Shown here: in pieces, positions 19,561 through 30,310 of the stretch
Layout of the letters: every line of letters begins with the position of its first letter
Numbering within the stretch: position 1 is the stretch's first letter
Position numbers and translations under genes: made by a program
Assembly (NCBI GenBank): GCA_026260175.1
Contig: JAKCWW010006415.1
Coordinates: forward strand, 1 to 32,596
Length of the DNA stretch: 32,596 nucleotides
Source: Reticulitermes lucifugus
Lineage: Eukaryota > Arthropoda > Insecta > Blattodea > Rhinotermitidae
Direction: 5' to 3'
Notes under the pieces: generated by a model
What the model was told of the DNA's origin: nothing
The model's database searches: none
What the model saw: the letters and a program-made list of their open reading frames with translations, nothing else

Positions 19561-21175
19561 CTGGGAGCAAAGCGGTTGAAGCGAGAAGTTGACTGAACAC
19601 CTCCATGTAGTACTGGGGTTAAGGACAGGTATAAATGTTTCTACATTCTTTATATGTTCAAGAACTTGGTTTCTAGGCACAAGAAAGTCTACGGTCACCT
19701 GTATTGACTTTCCCTACCCATTAGCACAAGTGCAGGCTAGGCACTGCACGCAACGAGTTCTGATTTTCTAAACAATTTAACTTCACAGTTTGACACTCCG
19801 AGTGGGCTTGGTAAAACAGCAAAATGCTTTATTTGAGGTACCCGCAGAAAGGATATCATCAGGGTTAGACACTGCGTGCTACATATCTCCAAGTCTGTAT
19901 AAGGTCGCAGAAAAGGTGGAGCTTGGACGCGAAACATGGCGGTAAAAGGACAGGTTAAAACCATCGACCACCCACACCACGGCCCAACTAGTTACCCAGG
20001 CTTCCGATACACTAATCATTTAAATCTAATTACTTAATAACTATGTCACATTTTACTTAACACCGTAATATTAAATAGCTGCTAAGAATCTAAATATTTT
20101 ACACATATAAAAGCGCTACGTTGTCTCTCACTTGAGCTGACTGTGTCCTCAAACCGATTAGCAACAAGAAATAAATGTACCGCACGCCGGCGCAGTAGCG
20201 CATGCTCAGTCTAATCGTCTCCCACGGTGGTAGATATTCCGTGCACGCTGTACATGGTTTCACTCAGTCCTTGTAGACAAATGATAGAATTGTAGACGTA
20301 CATTAAAACATTTCATAAGACCTACTTTCGTAATGCAGAGTGGCTAACAGTCATTGGTTCGAATGTTATTAGGGCCCACACACAACCTCAGTGGTATTAT
20401 AACCCTACGTTTTATTGTCAGGTAGGCTAACAGGCTATCACCAGTTTGTAGCACATCCCCGCCAACTAGTCATTCAACAGCCCTATGTACGCTATGCTAT
20501 TAAACTTAGATGCCCTGAGCGATCGACGCTGCGTCATAACATGACCAAGTAAAGATACCGTGACTGCAGTGTTCACGTACAAACTCTCTGGGAGGAACAA
20601 GCAACAAAATACCTGCATGCCTGGCATGGGATCCTCGTTCATGACAGAGCACAATCCGGGACCAACTCGGGGTCCCAAACACTATGGACGCTACTGAATG
20701 GAGCTGTGGGTTTTAAGCTGCTCCATCCAGTTCTATTACGGGCCTGCGACGTCTCACCTATCTAAATATCAGCCACTCCTCCCCTCCACGTGTCTCAGGG
20801 GAACCGATAAGATAATGAGATGCCTACCCGGTATTGAAATCCCATTTAACAAGTAGCCTCCACCCCAGCAGCAGCTCCATAACAATCAGGACCTTGAGTG
20901 CCTCGATCAAAACTCGAATTCATGGCATTGTGCACTCCTCCGGAGTTGGAGTCTCACTGCAGGCTTTACCGTAATTACAGGTGAGATGAAGAGATCGGGG
21001 AAACAGATCGTGCTTGGTGTTGGGGTTGCTGACTAACTTCATAATGCAGCGTCCTCTCTGAAAATTAGACAGTCACTTCAGTCTGCTGTCAAGAAACCTG
21101 CGAGTTTCTTTGCTGTGTTCACGAGAAAACCCCTACGTGAGAGCTGAATCCAGCCACAAACTCAACCCCTATTTT
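19561..21175. other. No confident feature
   Basis: Includes a moderately GC-rich stretch (about 20690-21010) that could be an unclassified repeat. No frames above 75 codons and no motifs recognised. Confidence 0.4.
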
Positions 21176-21305
21176 TAGGCGCGTTCCCAAAACAACGGCG
21201 AAAAGCGGCTATGAAATTCGTCATCTCTCTCTATTCGTATCGGCTTAGAAGGGACGGATTTTCATGAAATTTTATATTGGAGATTTTCACGGAAATCCGT
21301 TACTT
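21176..21305 (-). mobile_element. MITE-like element fragment, reverse orientation
   Basis: TTAGGCGCGTTCCCAAAAC then CGAAAAGCGGCTATGAAATTCGTCAT is the reverse complement of the right end of 14397-14885 (ATGACGAAGCTAATAGTCGC then TTTGGAAACGCGCCT). The purine/pyrimidine block follows as GGGACGGATTTTCATGAAATTT. Only the right-end portion survives. Confidence 0.6.
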
Positions 21306-22149
21306 TAAATGTGACAAAAGCAACAGAGAAAATTCACACGTAGACAAACGCAAATTTCTAATACCTCGCTGAATACTTCTTGGGTTGGCAAACGCTTCAG
21401 AAAGAAGGTGGAGATAAAATCAAAAGACACATTGTAATATAACCACACTTTTTCGGAAAAATGTGTCATTTATGAGCTAATTATAAGGCAAATGGCACAA
21501 CCAGATCAAAGAAATAATTGACGATCTAAACATAATATGGCGCCACACAGATACGATTTGCATGCCGCGTAATAAAGACAGAAATACAAACATACAGTCT
21601 GATCTGACGTCAGACGTACGAAAACCGCGCTTACGATCTCTGTAGCCTCATTGTATGTATACAGTAGGCCATGAAGGAACATGGTTTCCATTCCGTAACT
21701 GTTGGTACAATATATAGAAATAAATCTGTCGAGAAAGTGTGAATTCATTAGGATATTATTTCTTTTTGCAAGAAGTGTATATCATTTTTAGAATTTGGGA
21801 GGTATAAACTGTAAGTAAACAAACCAGGGTACAAATATCCAAACATGCCTCGGCCTTACGTTATGCATACATGTCCCGTTTTCTTATACTCATATTATCC
21901 TCCATCTACGCAAAGGTATGACGTGTGACGTCTATCATAACTGTATTTCCTAACGACCTATTCATTGCGCGTATATCCCATGCACGTTACCGTGCAAACT
22001 GTGAAGCTCATAACTATGAAATATTTGCCGTTTTATTTTTCCTCTCTCAAATGTCCAAAAATTCCCAGTAACACAGTAGTGTCAAAGCACCCTCATATGG
22101 TCTTCTTTCGTTACAACGACAGATCAAGTTTTTAGAAGCATCAAGAAAG
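21306..22149. other. No recognisable feature
   Basis: Short frames only; nothing recognised. Confidence 0.5.
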
Positions 22150-22510
22150 CACATTTCAGCCTCGCAGACCATTCTCTCAAATACATTTCATCCTCTTTCT
22201 TTGAGGTCCAGTACTCTCGCATCTATGATTTGGTCTCCCAAGTGGTTTCTTCCCTTCAAGCCTTCCGGCCCAAACATTTTATGCATTACTTATCTTTTCT
22301 ACATGTGTTAGCTCCTTGACGCCCCATCCCCCTTATCCTCGTTAATCTGCGTTATCCTAAAAATATGTGGTAAGAACAGGATGAAAACCTCATCATCACA
22401 AATTTTTCTCCAGCCTCCTGTCGCTTTCTCCCATTTAGGTTCACGTATTCCCCTAAGCGCCCTGTTTTCAACACCCTCACACCATACAAAGCAACAGGTA
22501 AAATAATTAG
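22150..22510 (-). pseudogene. Non-LTR retrotransposon reverse transcriptase C-terminus, decayed
   Basis: Minus-strand pieces follow the order of a common insect LINE RT tail. LPVALYG lies at about 22503 downward. Then, in another frame, GVENRALRG and TGGWRKICDDEV occur (family form: VFENRVLRRIFGP.R then TGEWRKLHNEEL), followed by PHIFR. After a gap RLEGKKPLGRPNHRCE is encoded at about 22216-22262 (family form: KPEGKRPLGRPRRRWED). Stops and frameshifts separate the pieces, so it is non-functional. It represents only the last part of the ORF; the catalytic palm with the FxDD motif is absent. Confidence 0.7.
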
Positions 22511-22815
22511 TTTCAATGTTCAGGTTGTTTTTGGGCGGAATACTGAACATAGGAGATTCTGAACAGACTGATAGCAGACAGTCCCCGAATTAATGTTCTC
22601 TGATTTAAATCTTGATTTTTCATTAACGTTCCAAATTATTTGCACATGTGCACATTTTCACATTGCCGAAAGATTATTAGCTGTCTTTATGCAACGGTAA
22701 ATACAATTCTTGTTTCAGAAAATACCGAAAGGCAAATGCATCGGAATAATAATTTATCACATGGAGTTCACAATAGGTTTGGTTTAATTACAGTTTAGTC
22801 TCATATTCAATCAGT

Positions 22816-23045
22816 AACGCGGATTCTTTTCCCGGGGGTAAAGCGACCGGGGCGTGAAATTGACCACTAATATTTTTTTCTTCTCCACCGCATCCAGACC
22901 GGCTCTGAATCTCATCTTCCTACCGAAAGCGTAGCGGACGTTCTTATCCTACGTACAGCGACTGGGGCGTCAAGGTCACACACTTAACTCCATCTAGTTT
23001 CAAGGTTAAGAATGCGTAGAGCTATACCTCCACTGTGTTCATATC
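22816..23045 (+). mobile_element. SINE fragment, GGTAAAG-tail family, internally duplicated
   Basis: TCTTTTCCCGGGGGTAAAGCG then ACCGGGGCGTGAAATTGACCAC is the sense body of the SINE at 10584-10871. A second related block, TTCTTATCC then CAGCGACTGGGGCGTCAAGGTCACAC, occurs at about 22933-22983. The 3' body block GAGCTATACCTCCACTGTG is near 23020. The two similar blocks suggest either an internal duplication or two overlapping insertions. Confidence 0.5.
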
Positions 23046-23875
23046 GTTGTAACAATATGCTTAACTGAGCACGGGAACCATTTGAGCTTTGTAAGCGATC
23101 AAAGTCTAAAGGTGCTCTTAGACAGTCAAAAATATTGTGCAGTAATTAATGTTGCACAGTGTTATTGACTGTCTAGTTGTAGTACTGAAGAGTTGTGTCA
23201 ATAAAATGAAGTTTCATTTTATTGTGCAATCTCCAAAATACTGGATATCTTGTGAACAGTACCGCGCAATGTCCATTCAGTTACGGTCTGTCTGCCGAGC
23301 AGTAAACATGTGCAAAAAGAAATTGCTGGTCTTCAAAAGCGCTTCCAGTAGCCAATTAACATAGCGCAACAGATAGACGCTGACTGGGAATGACAGCTCC
23401 TCTCATGTTTTATTTATTTAAGCAACTGCAGCGGTAACTTGTGTAGCTCATCAAAAGTTGGGCCACGAAACTTCAAAAAAATTTTGTAGTTGTTTAGCTC
23501 ACTCAGCCTTAAGTCTCCCATAAAATTTTCGTGTGTATTGTCTTCGTTTCTACCACTCTTTGGCCCAGCGGTGATTCCTTTTCTTTTTTAAACACAGGGA
23601 TAAAGTAATGGCTACACAAGCAGCATCAGTATCACTCAACATGTTTACTCGTCCTGGCCAACGCGCAAAATTTAACATTGCACAATAATATTGAGCCTAG
23701 GGAGAAAAATATTGCGCAATATTCATTCAGTAAAAAAATACTGGGCAACAAACTTAACGGTCTAGAGGCCGCTTAACACATATGTTGTACCATATAAAGA
23801 ACTTACTTGTAGACTAACGCCGGGAGAATTAGTTACCAGACCCTGAGCAGAGCCTGATGTTTCAAGGCTTAGGTA
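23046..23875. other. No recognisable feature
   Basis: Repeated short phrases such as AATATTGTGCA and GCACAATAATATTG occur (about 23130-23160 and 23675-23725), but no larger structure was established. Confidence 0.4.
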
Positions 23876-23918
23876 TTATTATCATCGTCGTCGTCGTTGT
23901 CATCATCATCATCATCCA
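23876..23918. repeat. Trinucleotide repeat (ATT/ATC/GTC)n
   Basis: Imperfect trinucleotide run TATTATTATCATCGTCGTCG then TTGTCATCATCATCATC. The variant interruptions show that it has evolved by point changes within a slipped array. Confidence 0.85.
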
Positions 23919-24289
23919 AGCAGTCATTCCTAATGGAACACACACCAATAAGTCCAGTTCCACTGTCAAAGAACTATGGTATTTGTTCTTGTGGGAACGT
24001 TATCTGCATCGTCGCAATGTCGTCTTACACCTGTGACAACCCACAGCCTTCTACACTGAACAACTACTTTCGCCGACACAGCAATATAATAAGGTTATAT
24101 ATATTTTTTTGTCGTTCCCTTTACACATCCAAGAGTTCTTTCGGTTTGTCGAGACTGCTTTTGACACTTTTAATTTTGTCCTTTCTCCCCCTTCTAACCC
24201 CGTGGCACCCGCGCCCTGCTCTATAGCTCAACTCTATCGTTGTCATCGCCTTCCACTTCTTCTTAAACATGAACTTCTCGGAAAATTAA

Positions 24290-24400
24290 ATTCGTCAGGA
24301 AGTTGGAGAGAAAAGGTGTGCGGGAGACACGTAGTGTTGGTGATGGGCGCATGGGGGAGTGGAGGGGGGACAGGAAGGAATTGGATAGGGAGAAGGTGAA
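24290..24400. other. Purine-rich plus-strand stretch
   Basis: G/A-dominated sequence with GGGGGAGTGGAGGGGGG near 24353-24369. It creates mirrored spurious frames (96 and 120 codons) on the two strands. No specific feature is implied. Confidence 0.5.
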
Positions 24401-24685
24401 GCTGCAGGGTTCTCCAAAGCATATGTGTAAAAGCTTTGCCACAAACGATAACCCGAGAGGACGAGACAGATAAAAAGGAGTAAAGGTATGAAAGGCTAAT
24501 ACTATTAAAGCATCATGAGGAAACAGGACGTGAGGTCGTGTACTGGATTCAGCCGGCTCAGGATAGGGTCTAAATGCGGGAGTGAACTTTCTGTTTCCAC
24601 AAAAGTGAGAGATATCTTGCTCCACTGAGTGACTGTGAAGTTCTCAAGAATATTTGCCAACTGATTTAGTTGGAGTCACGGAGAA

Positions 24686-24890
24686 TGGTCACGGTGACTC
24701 AATGAAAAGGCGATTGGCTGCAAGCTGGACAGTCGGGGTTACAATCCCGTTAAGAGAGTTGAGATCTCTGTCTTGGCCACCATGTTCAAAGGGATTCTGT
24801 GGTACATCGCTGTTTATTGTGAGAAACATATAAACAGACTGTTCCAGAGTGCAGAATTTCTTAATATTACAGCAGGTAGTACATATCTGA
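24686..24890 (+). mobile_element. tRNA-derived SINE
   Basis: The head has an A-box-like TGACTCAATGAAAAGG at 24695-24710 and a B-box-like GGTTACAATCCC at 24737-24748, flanked by CGGGG/CCCGT arms like a tRNA T stem. The body continues GAGATCTCTGTCTTGGCC and is not shared with the other SINEs here. Right boundary approximate. Not a functional tRNA: the D- and anticodon-arm pairings are poor. Confidence 0.5.
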
Positions 24891-24904
24891 CTAAATGATA
24901 CGAT

Positions 24905-25590
24905 TACCGCCACACACAACAATATTTATTGTATATCAATATTCTGTTAAAAATAAGCTACGTGTTTGGACCCTAAAGGGCCATCATCAAGCTTTATATA
25001 GAAACAAAAAAGAAAGTAAAGTATCCAGTGTGATATCTCACATTCACACGATTTATTTATAATTGTTAATTTTATTTAAACTTTTCTTTGTTTGTAAATA
25101 ACATCCCTTTACTTGTTCGTTGTGTTTTCAAGGTATAAGACCCAAAAATGAAATAAGTTGAAAATATTAAGGTTAAAACTGATAAAATTGTTCTCAGTTG
25201 CTTTCTTGTAATTATCTGTATACTTTGTGGTGCACGTTTAACGTTAATCTTAAATTTATGCTTTCTGCTTTCCACTTGTGGATTAATGGCGGTTTAGAAA
25301 GATTTCTTCATTTTGTTGAAGTAAACAATGTATACTCTCTAACAATATTGTAATGACATTAGTGCAAGTCAATATGAAAAAGTTTTGGTTTTTGTTTTTT
25401 GCTAATATGTAATATTATTAATTTCGCTAACATTTTCGTGACACAAAGTTACCACTGGGCTTTAAAAGTTTAAGCAGCTGTACATACTTTGTATCTCCTT
25501 CACGACGTGTTTCTAAGAACTACTGATGATGACTCAACAGTTGACCCTGCATACAAATAAACGTATAACACATTATACTGAAATCGTTTC
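24905..25590. mobile_element. Probable Penelope-like element with divergent ends
   Basis: Left end: minus-strand hammerhead-like motif at 24955-24998 followed by a TGATATCTCACA block near 25030, the same module as at 5922 and 12721. Right end: plus-strand CTGATGATGACTCAACAGTTGACC at about 25524-25547, where the GAAAC part has decayed. The two ends face outward about 560 bp apart, as in 5858-6370, but the interior arms do not match well. The interior is AT-rich without coding sequence. The pairing of these two ends into one element is inferred. Confidence 0.4.
24955..24998 (-). ncRNA. Hammerhead-ribozyme-like motif with good stem I
   Basis: Minus strand: AAGC, then TTGATGA (C-to-T change in the first box; complement 24984-24990), extra U, stem II GGCCC-TTTA-GGG(T)CC with one bulge, then AAAC-AC-GT-A, then GCTT. 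AAGC and GCTT pair as stem I around a GTA cleavage triplet, and AC/GT forms a 2-bp helix III. The G that should precede AAA is missing. Two core defects predict inactivity, but the overall geometry is the clearest three-stem hammerhead layout in the window. Confidence 0.5.
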
Positions 25591-26935
25591 GTTACAAAAT
25601 AACAATTGATTTCATAACCAGAGCACCGGTAGGGCTGGTGCTGCTCGCACAGAACATCGCAACACTTCTAGTCTTGGTTAATAAAGATATTAGGCCCGTA
25701 AGTTCATTTCGATCGTCCTTCCCCATTGAAATTATAACACAGTGATAACAATGCCTAGTGGTACAACACCTCAATTTTCTTCTGCATTATAAATTTTATT
25801 TCAACATACTTGCAATTTTGTTTTTAACTGGAACTGTTAGCAATCCAATACGATATGAGTAATAAAGACGGTAGTTAGGCTGTTTACAAAATAGTTTTGT
25901 CTTCTTTATTTCACATTTTGCTTCGAAACGTCAAGACTCGTTTCACTCTAAAGTTATTCGTGCGCGAGTTTAATAACACCTTTAAGCACTTTCTTTCCAA
26001 AATAATTTATAATAATCAGCTGCATTGTGTTTGCATAACGTTGGCTCCCCAACACTGCAAGATTTCCTTAAATATAATTACAAAACAGGCAAGTTGAAGT
26101 ATAAATTATACCTTGATTTAGCACTCACTATTATTTTGGTTCTTGCACTATTTATATTTAAAGATAACGTGTTCATATTTTATTGAGCATTTAAAATGTG
26201 AATTCCATTCATTAAAGTTAATCGCTTATCTAAAAAATGTTATATACTTGAAATGAAAACATTCTAATGACTGATCACTGTCTGCCCAAAGCATTACGAA
26301 CGTCCACTAGCAGGCAACAGGAAAAAAACTTTAAGCGCTAACACAAATCATGATAGTTGCAGCTGTTTTCTGTCACTAGGACACTCAAGACTGAAGTATC
26401 AATATACGACCCTGGCCTATAGCAAGCAGAGCAGGTTCATTTCTAAATGGTATATGAGGCAATGTCACATTAGCACACCAGCATAAGTCAGCGCCACTGC
26501 GGCCCACACTCTGTAATTATGAAACGCCCATTCTTTTCACTTAAATGCCCTACTTTAGTCTTTAAACAATAAAAAGGTAACTTCCTTATTGCAACACGTT
26601 TAATGCATTCTGATAATTCGTGGAAACTATCATGGAATAAATTAAACACAGATAAATCCAGCGCCAATGATAGAATAGGCTGTTTTGCTCACACATCTGG
26701 GACATGTTAAATTCTCGACCTGGCTCCGACGTTATACGCCATATTACGGTATCATATATTGCAGTAGCTTGGCATCTCCCGCAAAACATATGTTTATTTA
26801 GTCAGTAGTAGCTTACATTTTTATTCAGTGAAATTAGCTTCAAGGAATCTGTATAACACATCCGTCCTGATTCTGCTTCCTGTTTTCAATAAATCCCAAA
26901 TTGTCAACAGTCGACCAGAAGTCAGTAACTGTGTA
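25591..26935. other. No recognisable feature
   Basis: AT-rich, short frames only; nothing recognised. Confidence 0.5.
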
Positions 26936-27530
26936 AGCGAGCATTGGAACTGTCCACATTGCCCCCGTCTTCTTGGACGGAGGTGTGTCTGCGCGTGTGC
27001 TTGTTTTTGTTTGAGCATTTCGAGTGCGTAATACGTGTGTCTGCGGGAATTGCAAACTGCCTACATGTACCCGGTCTTCTTGGACAAGCATTTAGTGTGT
27101 AAATGTGTGTATGCGTGTGTCTGTCTGTCTGTGGGTCTTTCTGTAAGCATTTCAAATTGCCCAACTTTTCCCCATTTTGCTTGGTAATACATATGCGTTC
27201 GAGATTTTTATATTTCCCACATTTCCCCGGTCTTCTTGGAAGAAAAAGAGAAAGAGAATGTGTGTGTGTGCGTGCGTGCGCGTGTGTGCGCGTTTCTTCA
27301 AGAATTTCAAATCGCCCACATTTGTCCGGCCTTCTTGGACACGGCTGGTTTGCAAGAATTTCCAATTGCCCACATTCGCCGTGGGCATTAAGTGTGTTTG
27401 CGAGCAATGCAAACTGCCCATTTCTCCCCAGTATGCTTGGAAAAGAGTGTGCTTGCGCGGCACTTCAAGTTGCCCATTCTTCCCCCTTTATGCTTCATCA
27501 TAAGTGTCTCTGCATGCATGCAGAATAAAA
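26936..27530. repeat. Degenerate minisatellite, about 54-bp unit
   Basis: At least eight diverged copies of a unit with core AATTGCCCACATTTCCCCGG then TCTTCTTGGA, starting near 26943, 27048, 27147, 27201, 27301, 27355, 27402 and 27459. Spacing is 99, 54, 100, 54, 47 and 57 bp. Two longer units carry GT/GC-rich dinucleotide expansions between cores. Because 54 is a multiple of three and units lack stops, long overlapping open frames arise on both strands (up to 161 codons); these are by-products, not genes. Confidence 0.8.
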
Positions 27531-30139
27531 CTGCCCAGAATGTCGCCAGTGCATGCACAAGAACAATAACGAAGAAAATTCGCCAATCGTTTCTGACGGC
27601 ACCCATTGTAAGTAGAACACTCCAATAATTTACAGCTGTTATAAAATAATGTCACCCGTTTGTGACATACACACTAAGCCACATGTTACTTGCCTGAAAG
27701 AAATGTAGTAAACAGTATGTGTTCATGGCAGCTCTGGTATATATAGTACCAAAAGCAGCGCGCTGAATATATCGACGAGATTCGTAACAATTAGAATACT
27801 GGGAGAAAAAGAGATACATTTCATTGCGGCTACTACACTGTTTGAACAGACCAGACAGATTGCAACTGGATTTCTGAAACGCACATCATTCACAGCAAAA
27901 ATCTGATCATGTGTGATGTAAATTTGTGAGATATGAAATATTTACGCTGTCAGAGCGGTCAGTAGTACAGGAATCATATTGGTTAACTGAATATTGCTTC
28001 TTCCAATATATTTAAACTGGGCAAAGGCAGTGGTTTAAGAAGTGATATCTTTCCTACATATTCTGAAATGACAGCAATAATCAGATGCCGAAAGCAAAAC
28101 TGACACATTTTTGTTTAACCTCTCCAGTCAAATTCCGTGGTTTTTGTCTTTCTAGGCAGGCCTATAATATATGCGAGGTTTTACTCTGTTTGCACGAGAT
28201 TTCTTTGTCCTGTGGGTGTATAACGCAATTATCTTCTATGTTCTCGACTTTTCTCGATTGGTTATTCATGTTTCTTCATCCTTTCAAAGAAAAAAACTTT
28301 TTAAACTATTTACTGTTGTTTTGTTGCTAATTTCTGTGCGATACTCTAAACCCCTGTGCTTAACACGAACTCTCAATACGCCAGTTGCCAAAGCTCTCTT
28401 GCCCTGTGGCCTAGTTCTCATTGCCACTAAGGGAGTGGCCACAACTTTGTGTGTTTTCGTGTGCCACTCTCTTTGTCTTATATTCGTAAAAAACGTTACG
28501 CACTGAACATTTGCAACGCTCCGCCTGTTCTACAGTGTGGCTAGGAATCAGGTCTAACTTCTAGATGTTCTTAAGAAAGTAAAGTACAAAACAAAATCCT
28601 CAGGTGGAGACCACGTCCATCCGTTCGTCCATTTGTGAACTAAATGGCCTATATCCGTAGTTCCATATTTGACCAATTTCGGTGAATTTCTATACACGAG
28701 ACCACAACGTAATGCTTCTGGGCAACTATCAGTTTCGTGAAAATCGACACAGTCAAAGCCATACTGTACTTAAGGGCATGAATAAAATTTTGCCCGTATT
28801 CTCCTACATTTTAATCCCATTTTGAAAACATGCAGTGGCCGTCAACCTGAAAAGATTTTCTTGAATTCAGCCGCCGCGAAACCTTCAAGGCATATCCAGT
28901 GTCTTTAAAGAGGCGTTATAAGTAACATTCATATCTCGTTAGTTTCGACAGAACAGCGAATTACGTTTTGAAATTTTGGTTTTTATTAAGTCTATTACCT
29001 GGAGACAGGGAAGCACATATTTAAGCAATGTGCACATCGACCTACGTTCTGCAGTAGCTGTGTTCGTCCCAGACGCATTCTGCCCTCCTGTTAACAATAA
29101 TACAATTATTTTATTTGAGGCGCCGCTCGCCTGTTTGCGTACGCACGCCTATGATCCTCCATTCCCTCTTACGAAAATGTAGTTTCTGCCACTAACTTTT
29201 CGTAAGGGTGTATGCACTGTTTTACTGAAACAATGTGACGTGATCTAGTGGCTTTCCCCGCACTATTAGCATGCTGCATCACTTCTCAGTACTCTGGCTT
29301 TGTTGCGTCAACAGCGCTATACACATTCAATAAAATTTACCTCGCGACCCTTCATTAGCCTGCCTGTCCGCGTATTCTGCAACATAAACAAAACAAAAAA
29401 ACCTAGTTGAGTATCCAAAGCTCATCACTCGGGTTCTTCTAAGCGGATGCTACAGTGACTTGATATGCAATACGGCCGCTTCCTTTCAAATCCTTCTAAA
29501 TCGCTTATAACGTCCGATTAATCGAACCCGTACAACGACTGAAACTGAAAAAGCGTCTTTATATAAACCAACAAACAACCAATAATTCATTGATTCTCAA
29601 ATAAAACCCATGGAATCAAAAAATAAACATACAGACTAATGAAAGAGTATCTATGCGTCATCTGCTTGCATCCCATTTCTTATTTTTATTATGATGCATT
29701 CTGTTTCACCATACGGCATCTCATCTGTTGAAGGACAAAATAATGCACAAAAACTCTTCAGCTCCTCTAAAATATTTACTTGCATTTAACCGCAAATTGT
29801 TAAATTCTCGTGACTGTGAATTCGATTTTCCAAAGTTTTTCCACTTTGTATGAGACAAAGAAAGAAAGACACCTCAGAATTACTGCTGGAAGTATCAACT
29901 GATGCTAACAAATTCACTATAAGGTTCTGCTCTTCGCAGGCTGTAGCAAGTTTTGTCTTACATATATGTGTGTGCAATAGACTATAATACTACGACACAA
30001 AGACGGTGTTGCAGGAACAAATATGGTGTTCAGTGCAGTAAATGTTACGCAGGCTCTTAAAACGACGTCTTTGACTGTTACAGGTATTTGGGGTCTACAG
30101 TATGTTTGGAGATTGCATACATTCATAACAATTTGTAGC
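27531..30139. other. No confident feature
   Basis: Frames up to 111 codons (28171-28506 plus) are hydrophobic because of T-richness and show no family motif. A segment at 28600-28760 contains CCATCCGTTCGTCC and loosely resembles the purine/pyrimidine block of the MITE-like family, too weakly to call. Confidence 0.4.
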
Positions 30140-30310
30140 AGGTACTCCCTGTGCACGCCATGAAGGTATATGTGGGAGTGAAGTGCAGCTCCACATATTC
30201 ATAAACTCGGCACTAGATGCAGGAAAGTGGTCATCTTCACGCCTGACTGCTTAACCCCAGGGGAGAAAAACCCCTCGGAACTTACTGAATACGACGCTGG
30301 GTGAGGCCTA
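30140..30310 (-). mobile_element. SINE fragment, GGTAAAG-tail family
   Basis: The plus strand reads CCCTGTGCACGCCATGAAGG, then GGGAGTGAAG and CTCGGCACTAGATG, then AACCCCAGGGGAGAAA. This parallels CCCTGTGCATGCCATGGAGG, AGTGAAG and CGTCACCAGATGGAG in 4974-5236. Tail repeats and tRNA head are missing, so this is body only. Confidence 0.55.

Noticed and set aside
19855..19890. Minus-strand CTGATGATATCC resembling a ribozyme box
   Set aside because: No pairing stem and no GAAAC downstream.
24686..24760. tRNA gene candidate
   Set aside because: A and B boxes are present but acceptor, D and anticodon stems do not pair well, and a SINE-like body follows.
26821..27628. Cluster of overlapping frames up to 161 codons with Cys/His-rich text
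   Set aside because: All follow from the 54-bp repeat with GT-rich spacers; Cys and His come from the dinucleotide runs, and spacing is not that of any zinc finger.
28600..28760. Possible further copy of the MITE-like family (CCATCCGTTCGTCC)
   Set aside because: Only the low-complexity block resembles the family; no termini or other shared blocks.
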